Positions 55,646 through 64,000 of a stretch of 64,000 nt of DNA are shown in pieces. The notes beneath the pieces are model-generated. The model saw only the letters and a program-made list of their open reading frames with translations, did not search any database and was not told the DNA's origin. Origin of the DNA: Planctomycetota bacterium (lineage in GTDB: Bacteria; Planctomycetota; Phycisphaerae; Phycisphaerales; UBA1924); the NCBI GenBank assembly GCA_033763975.1, contig JANRJM010000014.1, positions 62,001 to 126,000 of the forward strand, written 5' to 3'. The position numbers and the translations under genes were made by a program. Position 1 is the first letter of the stretch, and every line of letters begins with the position of its first letter.

Positions 55646-55712
55646 CCATGTGGTCTGGACTGCGGCGTGTCCGACGCCGCCGGCGTGGGCGTCGTAGGCT
55701 GATCGGCCGACC

Positions 55713-56831
55713 ATGTTGACGATCGACCTCCACACTCACATGCTGCCCGAGCGCTGGCCCGACTGGACGCAGCGCAGCGGCTATCCGGGCTGGATCGCGC
55801 TCGAGCGATTCGAGCGCGACGGCTGCCCCTGCGGACGCATGATCCGGCGCGAGGCGGGCGGGGGCGTCACAAACTTCCGCGAGGTGCGCGAGAACCTCTG
55901 GAGCCCCGCGGCCCGGCTGCGCGACATGGACGCGTGCGGCGTGCACGTCCAGGTGCTCAGCACCGTGCCGGTGATGTTCTCGTACTGGGCGCGCGCGACC
56001 GACGCGTACGACCTGGCGCGGCTGCTGAACGATCACATCGCGGAGGTCTGCCGCGCGGGGCCGCGGGTGGAGGTGGCGGAAGGTTCGCCGCGCGGGCCGG
56101 GGGTGGCGCGGCTTGTGGGGCTGGGGACGGTGCCGATGCAAGACCCCGGGCTGGCATGCCGCGAGGTGGAGCGGTGCGTGGGAGAACTGGGGCTGGCGGG
56201 GGTGCAGATCGGGACGAACGTGAACGGGGCGAACCTGGATGATCCGGGCGTGTTCGAGGTGCTGCGCGAGTGTGAGCGGGTGGGTGCGTGCGTGTTCGTG
56301 CACCCGTGGGACATGATGCGGAGCGCGGGCGGGAAGGACACCGGCGGGACGCCGGTGCCACCCATGCTCGGAGAGCGATACTCCAAGTACTGGGCGGCGT
56401 GGCTGGTGGGCATGCCGGTCGAGACGACGATGGCGATGATGGCGATGTTGTTCGGGGGCGTGCTGGATCGCCTGCCGCGGCTGCGGGTGTGCTTTGCGCA
56501 CGGGGGGGGCTCCTTCCCGGGCACGATCGGACGGATCGCGCACGGGTTCGAATGCCGCCGGGATTTGTTTGCGGAGGAGGCGCGGCATCCGCGCGAGTAT
56601 CTGGCGGGGGCGGGTGGGCCGGCGCGGATGTATGTTGATTCGCTGGTGCACGACGCCGACGCGCTGCGGCACGTGGTGCGGCTGTTCGGTGCCGCCCGCG
56701 TGGCGCTGGGGAGCGACTACCCGTTCCCGCTCGGCGAGGACCGCCCGGGGACGCTGGCGCGGGCGGTGCTCTCTGGAGACGAGCTGCGCGCGGTGCTGGG
56801 CGGCGCGGCGGCGGAGTTTCTGGGGATGTAG
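55713..56831 (+). CDS. Aminocarboxymuconate-semialdehyde decarboxylase with repeat-derived insertion
   Basis: A 372-residue amidohydrolase of the ACMSD group, which removes CO2 from ACMS and so keeps it from forming quinolinate. Zinc ligands are in IDLHTHMLPE, FVHPWDMM and LGSDYPFPLGE, and FAHGGGSFPGTIGRIAHGF is conserved. Between PWDMM and ERYSKYW there are about 12 extra residues (GGKDTGGTPVPPM) encoded by a GGA-loop palindrome. The gene follows haaO by 101 bases. Codon use shifts to G-ending triplets after about 56050. No symbol is used because the bacterial naming varies. Confidence 0.9.
   Translation: MLTIDLHTHMLPERWPDWTQRSGYPGWIALERFERDGCPCGRMIRREAGGGVTNFREVRENLWSPAARLRDMDACGVHVQVLSTVPVMFSYWARATDAYDLARLLNDHIAEVCRAGPRVEVAEGSPRGPGVARLVGLGTVPMQDPGLACREVERCVGELGLAGVQIGTNVNGANLDDPGVFEVLRECERVGACVFVHPWDMMRSAGGKDTGGTPVPPMLGERYSKYWAAWLVGMPVETTMAMMAMLFGGVLDRLPRLRVCFAHGGGSFPGTIGRIAHGFECRRDLFAEEARHPREYLAGAGGPARMYVDSLVHDADALRHVVRLFGAARVALGSDYPFPLGEDRPGTLARAVLSGDELRAVLGGAAAEFLGM
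56339..56357. repeat. GGA-loop palindrome inside the ACMSD gene
   Basis: CACCGGCG, loop GGA, CGCCGGTG (56339-56357), followed by CCACCC. A perfect eight-base stem inside the coding sequence, in frame. Confidence 0.9.
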
Positions 56832-56866
56832 GGTGGTCGGTCTTTGGGGGGATGTAGGGTGGGAAG

Positions 56867-57015
56867 GACTCCCCACGGAGTGGGGAGGTACCCGGAAGGT
56901 ACCCGGAAAAGACTCCCCGCGGAGCGGGGAGGTACGCAGGAGAAGACTCCCCGCGGAGCGGGGAGGTAGCCAGGAGGTATCCGGACAGGACTCCCCACGG
57001 AGTGGGGAGGTACCC
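56867..57015. repeat. Cluster of four GGA-loop palindromes
   Basis: Copies at 56867-56893, 56911-56935, 56945-56971 and 56989-57015. The first and fourth have CTCCCCAC/GTGGGGAG, the second and third CTCCCCGC/GCGGGGAG, so the base pair next to the loop changes on both sides at once. The loop is always GGA, and GGTA or GTACCC follows. It lies between the convergent ACMSD gene and the Gfo/Idh/MocA gene and contains no coding sequence. Confidence 0.95.
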
Positions 57016-57060
57016 AAGAGGTACCCAAGAGAGAATCAAGAGAAACCCGGAGCTATTCGA

Positions 57061-58374
<1,314 letters not shown>

Positions 58375-58463
58375 GGCGGCCTCCGACAGCGAGCGGCGCG
58401 GCACGCCGCCCGCCCGCGAACGCCGAGAGGGGAGGCCTGCCCGCGCCAGTCTACTGCGCGAGG

Positions 58464-59186
58464 CTACTGGGCGGGCGGGGTCAGCACCCGGATGTCGCCC
58501 TTCTTGCCCTCGATGAACACCTCGTCGGCCTCGGTCAGGAAGAACCCATGGTCCACCACGCCCGGGACGTGGTCGAGGGCGAGCGAGAGCTGCTCGACGT
58601 CGGCGGCCTCGGAGAATCGCATGTCGAACACCACGCCCCCGCCGTCGGAGACGAAGACCTCGCCGTCGAGCGTGCGCCGGAGCACGCCCGAGAGGCCCAT
58701 CTCGCGCAGGCGGTTGCGGGTGCTGGCGATGCCGAAGGGGATGATCGTGACCGCGAGCAGCGCCCGCGTGCCCAGGCGCTGCACGAGCTTCTCTTCGCTC
58801 GCGAGATACACGCAGCGGCGCGAGACGGCGGCCAGCAGGCGCTGGCGCGTGATGGCGCCGTGCCCGCCCTTGAGCATGCGGAGCTGGTGATCGACCTCGT
58901 CCGCGCCGTCGAACGTGTAGTCGAGCGCCTCGATCTCGTTGAACGAGACCAGCGGGAGCCCGAGCTCCTTGGCGAGCGACTCGGACGCGAGGCTGGAGCA
59001 CACGCAGTCGATGTCGAGCTTCTCGTCGCGCACGCGCCGGGCGAGGGCGCGGATCGCGCGGTTGGCCGTGCGCCCCGTGCCCAGGCCCACGATCATGCCC
59101 GACTGGATCGGCGCAACGGCCTCCAAGGCGAGGCGGTCGGTCCCGCCCGCGTGGTCGTGCACCCCGGGTTGGGAAGTTTCAGTCAA
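58464..59186 (-). CDS. rpiA: Ribose-5-phosphate isomerase A
   Basis: A 240-residue enzyme interconverting ribose 5-phosphate and ribulose 5-phosphate. Conserved motifs are VGLGTGRTANRAIRALA, DYTFDGADEVDH and LKGGHGAITRQRLLAAV (usual KGGGGA is KGGHGA here). The start is TTG at 59186, with AGGGGAT in front, and it overlaps the stop of the aldehyde dehydrogenase by eight bases; a GTG nine codons in is the alternative. Together with the PfkB kinase it suggests a small sugar-phosphate cluster. Confidence 0.92.
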   Translation of the reverse strand: MTETSQPGVHDHAGGTDRLALEAVAPIQSGMIVGLGTGRTANRAIRALARRVRDEKLDIDCVCSSLASESLAKELGLPLVSFNEIEALDYTFDGADEVDHQLRMLKGGHGAITRQRLLAAVSRRCVYLASEEKLVQRLGTRALLAVTIIPFGIASTRNRLREMGLSGVLRRTLDGEVFVSDGGGVVFDMRFSEAADVEQLSLALDHVPGVVDHGFFLTEADEVFIEGKKGDIRVLTPPAQ

Positions 59187-60681
59187 AGCGGATCCCCTGT
59201 GCGAGTTTGAGCTCGGTCCCGAAGTTCACAGTATTCGTCTGGCGGCGCATGTACGCCTTCCACGAGTCGCTGCCCGACTCGCGCCCGCCGCCGGTTTCCT
59301 TCTCGCCCCCGAAGGCCCCGCCGATCTCCGCGCCGCTGGTCCCGGCGTTGACGTTGGCGATGCCGCAGTCGCTGCCCGAGGCCGACAGGAACCGCTCGGC
59401 GCTGCGCACGCTGTCGGTGAAGATGGCGGACGACAGGCCCTGGGGCACGTCGTTCTGGAGCGCGATGGCCTGCTCGATCGCCTTGAACGTGAAGACGTAG
59501 AGGATGGGCGCGAACGTCTCCTCGCGCGAGATCGGGAGCAGGTTGCTCGCGGGCGCACGGACGATGGCCGGCGCCACGAAGTTGCCCCCCAGGCCCACGT
59601 CGGCGCGCGTGCCGCCGCAGAGCACGCGCCCGCCCTGGGTTGTGGCCGCGACGATGGCGTTGAGGAACATCTCGACGGCGTGCGCGTTGATGAGCGGGCC
59701 GACGAGCGTGCCTTCCTTCAGGGGGTCGCCCAGCCGGATCGTCTTGTACGCCGCGACCAGGCGGGCGCACACCTCGTCGGCGATCGACTCGTGCACGATG
59801 AGGCGGCGCGTCGTCGTGCAGCGCTGCCCCGCGGTGCCGACGGCGGCGAACACGATGGCGGGGATCGCGAGGTTGAGGTCGGCGGAGGCGTCCACGATCG
59901 CCGCGTTGTTCCCGCCCAACTCCAGGAGGCAGCGGCCCAGGCGCTCGGCGACGACCTGCCCGACGCGCTTGCCCATGCGGGTGGAGCCCGTGGCGGAGAT
60001 GAGCGGCAGACGCCGGTCGGCGACGAGGCGCTCGCCGATCACCGGGTCGGTGCCGATGACGAGCTCGAACACGCCCGGATGCCCGTGGCGCCGGGCCACA
60101 CGATCGGCGATGGCGTTGGTCGCGATGGCCGTAAGCGGGGCGAGCAGGCTGGGCTTCCAGACCACGGTGTCGCCGCAGACCGCCGCGAGCATGGCGTTCC
60201 ACGCCCAGACGGCGTTGGGGAAGTTGAACGCCGAGATGACGCCGATGGGCCCCAGCGGGTGCCACTGCTCCATCAGCCGGTGGCTCGGGCGCTCGCTGGG
60301 CATCGTCAGCCCGTACAACTGGCGGGAGAGCCCCACCGCGAAGTCCGCGATGTCGACCGTCTCCTGCACCTCGCCCAGCCCTTCCTGCAGGATCTTGCCG
60401 ACCTCGAGCGAGACAAGCGCGCCCAGGGCGGCCTTGTGCGCACGGAACTCGTCGCCGATCTCACGCACGATCTGCCCGCGCACCGGCGCCGGCACGTTCC
60501 GCCACTTCGGGAAAGCCTCGGTGGCGCGTCCGACGGCGGCCTCGTACGCCGCCTCGTCGTCGAGGCGCACCGTGGCGATCCGCTCGCCGGTCGCCGGGTT
60601 CGTAACGTGCACGCCCGCCCCTCCCGCGGCCAAGCGGGGGTCATCGGCGATGCCCAGTTGACGCAGAAGGTCGAGAGCCAT
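59179..60681 (-). CDS. Aldehyde dehydrogenase, ALDH7-like
   Basis: A 500-residue NAD-dependent aldehyde dehydrogenase. The catalytic Cys288 lies in GTAGQRCTTTRRL and the general base in LELGGNN; SAFNFPNAVWAWN is an N-terminal signature. This combination (GQRCTTTRRL, LELGGNN) is typical of the ALDH7 (alpha-aminoadipate semialdehyde) group rather than of 2-aminomuconate semialdehyde dehydrogenases. A role in lysine breakdown is thus likelier than one at the end of the kynurenine route, though the latter cannot be ruled out. It overlaps rpiA by eight bases and starts ten bases after the PfkB stop. Confidence 0.85.
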   Translation of the reverse strand: MALDLLRQLGIADDPRLAAGGAGVHVTNPATGERIATVRLDDEAAYEAAVGRATEAFPKWRNVPAPVRGQIVREIGDEFRAHKAALGALVSLEVGKILQEGLGEVQETVDIADFAVGLSRQLYGLTMPSERPSHRLMEQWHPLGPIGVISAFNFPNAVWAWNAMLAAVCGDTVVWKPSLLAPLTAIATNAIADRVARRHGHPGVFELVIGTDPVIGERLVADRRLPLISATGSTRMGKRVGQVVAERLGRCLLELGGNNAAIVDASADLNLAIPAIVFAAVGTAGQRCTTTRRLIVHESIADEVCARLVAAYKTIRLGDPLKEGTLVGPLINAHAVEMFLNAIVAATTQGGRVLCGGTRADVGLGGNFVAPAIVRAPASNLLPISREETFAPILYVFTFKAIEQAIALQNDVPQGLSSAIFTDSVRSAERFLSASGSDCGIANVNAGTSGAEIGGAFGGEKETGGGRESGSDSWKAYMRRQTNTVNFGTELKLAQGIRFD

Positions 60682-60690
60682 CGCCTCACT

Positions 60691-61872
60691 CTATGCGCCG
60701 CCGGATTCGCCGCGCGGGCGATCGTCCGGGGGCGGGAGGTTGTCGAGCAGGCCCGCCACCCGGTCTCGAGAGGGGCTCTCGCCGTCCCGGACGTACGCCC
60801 CGCTCGTCGCGCAGCCCAGGGCCAGGCACGCCGCCAGACCCAGGCCCATCGCCTGCCCGGCGGCGACACCCGCGTTGAAATGGTCCCCCGCGCCGGTCGA
60901 GAGCACCGGCGCGCGCGTGAAGGGCCCGTCGAACCACGCGACCTCGCCCCGCCACGCGCCGGCGGCGCCCTCGCGCGGGTGCACGATCACCGCGTCGAAC
61001 CCCAACGCCGCCCGCAGGTCCGACGCCAGCGCCGGCAGGCGTCGCGACGCCGGCGAGAGCGCGTCGGAGCGGACGGAGAACACAGCGGCGAGGCGCTCGG
61101 CCTCGGCCAGGTTCAGCCCCAGGGTGACGGACACCCCGGGCGTGTCCTCCAACTCCCGAAGCACTCGCATGGCGCGGCGGATGTCGTCGTCCACGCGCTT
61201 GGCCGGGTCCGACAGGTCGATGAACACGCGCCGTTCGCGCCCGTCGCCCGCCGGGCCCAGCACCTGCGTGCGAAGGCCGTCCCAGATGCCCTCGACCCCG
61301 CCCAGGAGCGACCAGTTCACCACGCCGATCACCGATGCGCCGCCGACAAACGCGCGCAGGCGGTCGATCCCCACGCGCTCCACGATCCGAGGCCACGTCA
61401 CGTCCTGCACGCGGCTCGTGTCGTTCATCATCACCTTACCGTCGTCGAACTCCAGGCAGAGCGTGTGCCCCGGGCGGGCGATCGGCACGCAGCGCGCACA
61501 CCGGGCCGCGAACGGCGCGAACACCGGGTCGATCGCGCCCGGGTCGCCCTCGACGCCGATCGCGCCGACGAACGACACCGGCGCGCCCAGCGCCATCAGC
61601 GCGTTCGCCATGAGCGGGCCGTTGCCCCCGAAGCGGTCCTCGAGCGTGACGCGCTCGATGTTCGTGCTGCGTCCGGCGGCGGCGGCGCACCGGGCCGCAA
61701 ACTCCGGGATCGTCCGCAACGCCTCGAAGTCGTCCGCGCGAGAGGACCGGCGCGTCGCGACCAGTCGCGTGATCGAGTCCACGAATCCGTCGAACCCCAC
61801 GAAGCACGCGGGCAGCTCGCCCCCGCGCAGGGCGGCGGCGGCGAGTCGCGCGATGGCCTGGCGATCGTTCAT
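60691..61872 (-). CDS. PfkB family carbohydrate kinase
   Basis: A 393-residue sugar or nucleoside kinase. Asp330 in LSTGAGDHFNAGVAAG is the catalytic base in the second PfkB signature, and GGNGPLMANALMALGAPVSF is the substrate-side signature. It is longer than the usual 300-330 residues. The substrate is not determined. The gene lies upstream of the aldehyde dehydrogenase with ten bases between, and rpiA follows, so the three probably form an operon. Confidence 0.85.
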   Translation of the reverse strand: MNDRQAIARLAAAALRGGELPACFVGFDGFVDSITRLVATRRSSRADDFEALRTIPEFAARCAAAAGRSTNIERVTLEDRFGGNGPLMANALMALGAPVSFVGAIGVEGDPGAIDPVFAPFAARCARCVPIARPGHTLCLEFDDGKVMMNDTSRVQDVTWPRIVERVGIDRLRAFVGGASVIGVVNWSLLGGVEGIWDGLRTQVLGPAGDGRERRVFIDLSDPAKRVDDDIRRAMRVLRELEDTPGVSVTLGLNLAEAERLAAVFSVRSDALSPASRRLPALASDLRAALGFDAVIVHPREGAAGAWRGEVAWFDGPFTRAPVLSTGAGDHFNAGVAAGQAMGLGLAACLALGCATSGAYVRDGESPSRDRVAGLLDNLPPPDDRPRGESGGA

Positions 61873-61975
61873 CGCGCGACGGTAGGACGACGCCCCGCGC
61901 TCGACGCGCCGGCCCTTGCGCGACGGCCCGTGCGCGCCGGTGCGACGCGTCTCCTCGCCCTCTACGCTCGGGGCC

Positions 61976-62683
61976 ATGGAGTTGGTCGTCGCGAGCACGA
62001 ACCCCGGCAAGGTCGCGGAGATCCGCGCGTTGCTGGCCGGCGCGTCGGACGAACGCGGGCGCGTGATCACCGTGCTGGGGCTGGACGATGTGCCCGGGGC
62101 GCCGTTCCCCGAGCCCGCCGAGACCGGCGCGACCTTTGAGGAGAACGCGCGGATCAAGGCGGAGGCCTACGCCGCGGCGACGGGGCGGCTCGTGCTCGCC
62201 GACGACTCAGGGCTGGAGATCGACGCGCTGGGCGGGCGGCCCGGGGTCATCTCCTCGCACTACTCGACCGACGGGCGCGAGACCGGCGCGACGCGTGCGC
62301 AGCGCGACGCGGCCAACATCGAACGCGTGCTGCAAGAGTTGGATGGCGTGCCCCCGCGGGCACGCACCGCGCGCTTCCGGTGCGTCATGGTGCTGGCGTC
62401 TGCGACGCTGCCTTCGGCGGGCCATTCAGGGCCCGCGCCTCGAGGAGCCAAACCCCGGGTGCTCTTTGTAACGTCGGGTACGTTCGAGGGTCGCATGGGC
62501 GTGCCGCCGGACGTGCCGCGGGGCGGCGGTGGGTTTGGGTACGACCCGGTCTTTCTGGTGGGGCCGGAGTACACGCGGACGAGCGCGGAGTTGACGGCGG
62601 AGGAGAAGAATGCGCGGAGCCACCGGGGTGCGGCACTGCGTGCGATGGCCGCGTTGCTGCGCGGCCAGGCCGGCGGGTTGTAA
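61976..62683 (+). CDS. rdgB: XTP/dITP pyrophosphatase
   Basis: A 235-residue enzyme of the Ham1/RdgB family that hydrolyses non-canonical purine nucleotides such as XTP and dITP. VVASTNPGKVAEIRALLAG, LADDSGLEIDALGG, GYDPVFLVG and KNARSHRGAALRAM are the typical motifs. About 16 extra residues at about 143-160 (TLPSAGHSGPAPRGAKP) separate the strand pair CVMVLAS and VLFVTSG; this DNA contains a seven-base palindrome (62417-62436). Usual length is about 200. It is divergent from the PfkB kinase. Confidence 0.92.
   Translation: MELVVASTNPGKVAEIRALLAGASDERGRVITVLGLDDVPGAPFPEPAETGATFEENARIKAEAYAAATGRLVLADDSGLEIDALGGRPGVISSHYSTDGRETGATRAQRDAANIERVLQELDGVPPRARTARFRCVMVLASATLPSAGHSGPAPRGAKPRVLFVTSGTFEGRMGVPPDVPRGGGGFGYDPVFLVGPEYTRTSAELTAEEKNARSHRGAALRAMAALLRGQAGGL
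62417..62436. repeat. Palindrome in rdgB insertion
   Basis: GCGGGCC (62417-62423), loop ATTCAG, GGCCCGC (62430-62436). It is in the extra block of rdgB. It lacks the GGA loop, so it may be a different repeat or chance in a GC-rich gene. Confidence 0.5.
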
Positions 62684-62865
62684 CACACGTCACGGCTTGA
62701 ACGGCGTGCGCGGCGGGGTGCCCCCCGGACCGGTCCGCTAGCCGCTGGTCATCATCCCCCGGACCGCCGGGCGAGAGCCCTCATTTCTTCGCACGCTCTG
62801 AGCGCCCGCACCTTGCGGGCTCGCCCGCGCGCCGGGTAATCTGCGGCGACTCGGAGATGCTCGCC

Positions 62866-63282
62866 ATGGCCACCACCCCGCCCGCCCCGACCACGCCCCC
62901 CGCACCGCCCACGCCCGAGCAGCAGGCGCAGCAGGTCATCGGCGCGATCTCGCAGGCGCTGCTCAGCGGAAAGAGCCAGTCGAGCGTCGTGAAGCAACTC
63001 GTGAAGTCGGGCATGCCCGAGCAGAACGCCACGCTGCTCGTCGCCGACGTCGCGCGCCAGGTCGATCAATACAAGACAACGCCCGAGTACCGCGCCGAAA
63101 AGCGTCGCAAGGCCAAGCGGCACGTCGTCATCGGCATGTGCTGGTGCGTCGGCGGCATTGCGTTCACCGTCATCACCATCATGGCCTCCAGCGGCGGCAA
63201 CGGCGGCATCCTCGCCTGGGGCGCCATCCTCTTCGGCGGCATCGAAGCGATCTACGGCCTGGTCACCTGGCTCGCCGCGTAA
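62866..63282 (+). CDS. Small membrane protein
   Basis: A 138-residue protein with a Pro/Thr-rich N-terminus, a helical middle (EQQAQQVIGAISQALLSGK, then SSVVKQLVKSGMPEQNATLL) and two C-terminal membrane helices (VVIGMCWCVGGIAFTVITIM and LAWGAILFGGIEAIYGLVTW). The CGGAG site precedes the ATG at 62866; a first ATG at 62857 is too close. Family not recognised. It converges with pgsA. Confidence 0.65.
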   Translation: MATTPPAPTTPPAPPTPEQQAQQVIGAISQALLSGKSQSSVVKQLVKSGMPEQNATLLVADVARQVDQYKTTPEYRAEKRRKAKRHVVIGMCWCVGGIAFTVITIMASSGGNGGILAWGAILFGGIEAIYGLVTWLAA

Positions 63283-63291
63283 GGCGGTGCG

Positions 63292-64000
63292 CTACCCGAG
63301 CACTTTCCTGGCGCGGACGATGTAGGGAACGGCGCTGACGATCGTCGCGATAAGCGTGGTCCAGACGGCGATGTCGATGGCCAGCCGCCCGGCGGTGCCC
63401 TTCTTCACCTCGGTCACGCCCAGCATGACGAGGATGAAGGGGATGACGCAGGCCTGCAGGATCATCTTGAGTTTGCCGGACCAGTCGGCGGAAAAGTCCT
63501 TGCCCGCGGATTCGGCCACCGCGCGGATGCTCGTCACCAGCAGTTCGCGCCCGAGGATGATGACGACCATCCACGGCTCGACGCCGCTGACCTGGAAGTA
63601 GGGGCGCCCGGGCTCTTCGACGGCGAACCGCGGGCCGGCGAGCATGATGAAGGCGCCGACGACGAGGACCTTGTCGGCGAAGGGGTCCATGACGCGCCCG
63701 AAAACGCTGACGACGTTCCAGCGTCGGGCGAGCGGGCCGTCGATCGCGTCGGTGAGCGCGGCCAGGCCGAAGAGGGCCGCCGCCACGAGATACGCCGACA
63801 CCGGGTGCCGGGGCGAGACGACCAACTCGCGGATGGGGTAGGTCCAGGTCGCGAGCAGGACGAAGAAGCCGGCGGCGATGACGAGGCGGAGGCAGGTGAG
63901 GAGGTTCGGCAGCGACTGCAGGAATGCGCCGACGCGCGGGGCCCCGCGCGACGGCTGTGCGGCGTGCGCGGCCGTCGCGGCGGCGTGGTCGTGCGATCCG
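63292..64000 (-). CDS. pgsA: CDP-diacylglycerol-glycerol-3-phosphate 3-phosphatidyltransferase (5' truncated by window)
   Basis: Phospholipid synthase making phosphatidylglycerophosphate. The CDP-alcohol phosphotransferase motif is complete: DGPLARR, then eight residues, G, three residues, MDPFADK (D-G-x2-A-R-x8-G-x3-D-x3-D). Several hydrophobic segments follow. Reading on past 63825 the same frame stays open to 64000, giving SLPNLLTCLRLVIAAGFFVL, the usual N-terminal helix, and no start codon within the window; a TTG at 63825 is an internal codon. The gene is probably incomplete by a short N-terminal stretch. Confidence 0.85.
   Translation of the reverse strand, partial: GSHDHAAATAAHAAQPSRGAPRVGAFLQSLPNLLTCLRLVIAAGFFVLLATWTYPIRELVVSPRHPVSAYLVAAALFGLAALTDAIDGPLARRWNVVSVFGRVMDPFADKVLVVGAFIMLAGPRFAVEEPGRPYFQVSGVEPWMVVIILGRELLVTSIRAVAESAGKDFSADWSGKLKMILQACVIPFILVMLGVTEVKKGTAGRLAIDIAVWTTLIATIVSAVPYIVRARKVLG

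Noticed and set aside
59179-60681. 2-aminomuconate semialdehyde dehydrogenase completing the kynurenine route
   Set aside because: The signature residues fit ALDH7 better, and the gene is linked to rpiA and a PfkB kinase instead of haaO.

Overview
The window is about 70% GC, almost fully coding and without phage, IS or CRISPR loci. Several traits point to a planctomycete of the Phycisphaerae type. These are two secreted proteins ending in an IPAPG...RRRR sorting tail (a PEP-CTERM variant), many secreted or lipid-anchored proteins with Tat-like N-termini, a ThuA-DUF1080 fusion, a DUF839/PhoX protein, a Gfo/Idh/MocA oxidoreductase with a Tat leader, and dispersed palindromic repeats. Assignment to a genus is not possible from reading alone.

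Layout. 40-9843: NAD synthesis (nadB) coupled to a lipoprotein, a secreted M28 peptidase, glycine decarboxylase (gcvP), a secretin-domain-like exported protein and a conserved unknown. 10022-20986: tRNA-Thr(CGU), a 2-hydroxyacid dehydrogenase, an M61 peptidase, a TolB-like lipoprotein, a second lipoprotein, a Xer recombinase, YajQ, a family 4 glycosyltransferase and tRNA-Leu(GAG). 21199-32151: an S9 peptidase, exported unknowns, a ferredoxin-NADP reductase, and an oligopeptide-binding protein with a single OppB-type permease. 32651-48516: tRNA-Thr(UGU), PEP-CTERM proteins, PhoX, a TrpG/PabA amidotransferase, acpP-fabF, an orphan SpoA (FliN-like) protein, a GH15 glucoamylase-like enzyme, purM, a saccharopine-dehydrogenase-like protein and metK. 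48973-56831: a near-complete kynurenine pathway. kynB, kmo, kynU and a ThuA-DUF1080 gene form a minus-strand chain with 4-base overlaps; haaO and an ACMSD gene lie on the plus strand beyond tag. 57061-64000: a Gfo/Idh/MocA oxidoreductase, rpiA, an ALDH7-type dehydrogenase, a PfkB kinase, rdgB and the 3' part of pgsA.

How the genes fit together. The kyn genes take N-formylkynurenine to 3-hydroxyanthranilate; HaaO opens the ring and ACMSD diverts the product to 2-aminomuconate semialdehyde. NadB supplies the aspartate route to NAD, so the kyn cluster looks catabolic rather than NAD-forming. Tryptophan 2,3-dioxygenase and 2-aminomuconate semialdehyde dehydrogenase are not in the window.

The most unusual content is repetitive. 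(1) Short palindromes with 8-bp arms and a GGA loop occur as an intergenic cluster (56867-57015) and also inside the reading frames of kynU and the ACMSD gene, where they add extra residues without breaking the frame. (2) Three copies of a larger palindromic element (17852, 48856, 54082) each sit beside arrays of 7- or 8-base tandem repeats. (3) Several genes have tandem duplications that start at or just after their stop codon, in two cases giving stops in all three frames or five in-frame stops. Together these suggest an active repeat-generating and palindrome-spreading process in this genome.
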